This document shows positions 63,911-64,000 of a stretch of DNA of 64,000 nt, one piece after another (within the stretch, counting starts at the first letter, position 1; every line of letters starts with the position of its first letter). The position numbers and the translations under genes are program-made. This DNA comes from Cordylochernes scorpioides. Its lineage: Eukaryota > Arthropoda > Arachnida > Pseudoscorpiones > Chernetidae. The stretch is taken from the NCBI GenBank assembly GCA_030710605.1, contig CP092863.1, positions 121,322,203 through 121,386,202 of the forward strand. The letters run 5' to 3'. Under the pieces are notes generated by a model. That model was given only the letters and a program-made list of their open reading frames with translations. It was not told where the DNA came from and made no database searches.

Positions 63911-64000
63911 GGACCAAGGCAACGTTTTACCACCAGACTATGGATATATACAAGTATATACACCTATCCCCCGATTTACACGGTAGATACGTTCCTGAGA
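63911..64000. other. No feature recognised
   Basis: Short unclassified end of the window. Confidence 0.4.

Overview
The window is about 70% A+T. It looks like repeat-rich, gene-poor DNA from an invertebrate animal. The evidence is two Ty3/gypsy retrotransposons, a Penelope-like retroelement fragment, a mariner-type transposase relic, tRNA-derived SINEs and many foldback elements. No intact host protein-coding gene could be supported. I cannot name the species.

Layout. Positions 1-110 hold the 5' end of a minus-strand gypsy element (start of gag plus primer-binding site). Positions about 437-21,824 and about 27,392-44,130 are two collinear copies of one large segment, in the same orientation and, where sampled, only a few percent different. 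Copy 1 stops at a 100-N assembly gap (21,825-21,924). The copies differ by whole-element gains and losses. Copy 1 alone carries a 5.2-kb gypsy element (7,994-13,213). Each copy has a different insertion of the same small TA-targeting element. Copy 2 keeps about 1.25 kb that is lost from copy 1. Between the copies, and from 44 to 52 kb, lie more SINEs, foldbacks, a mariner relic and a Penelope-like endonuclease relic. Positions 52.9-62.9 kb are one long 118-bp satellite array split by a second, deleted gypsy element (56,393-60,196, minus strand).

Two themes connect the repeats. First, the 118-bp satellite occurs in nine arrays. Most are bounded by inverted copies of the same terminal motif (TACACTCATGGACA), so the satellite appears to be an internal expansion of a Tc1/mariner-like miniature element. 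In the largest array the monomers form an eight-unit higher-order repeat of 953 bp. Second, several short repeat families carry hammerhead ribozyme cores (CUGANGA, a stem II hairpin, GAAA, an NUH cleavage site and a matching stem I). About a dozen loci are intact or nearly so. In every family stem III is a perfect palindrome with little or no loop, which suggests cleavage as dimers. Penelope-like elements are known carriers of hammerheads, and such an element is present at 52.6-52.9 kb. The simplest reading is a set of non-autonomous ribozyme-bearing retroelements mobilised by Penelope-like machinery; this link is inference.
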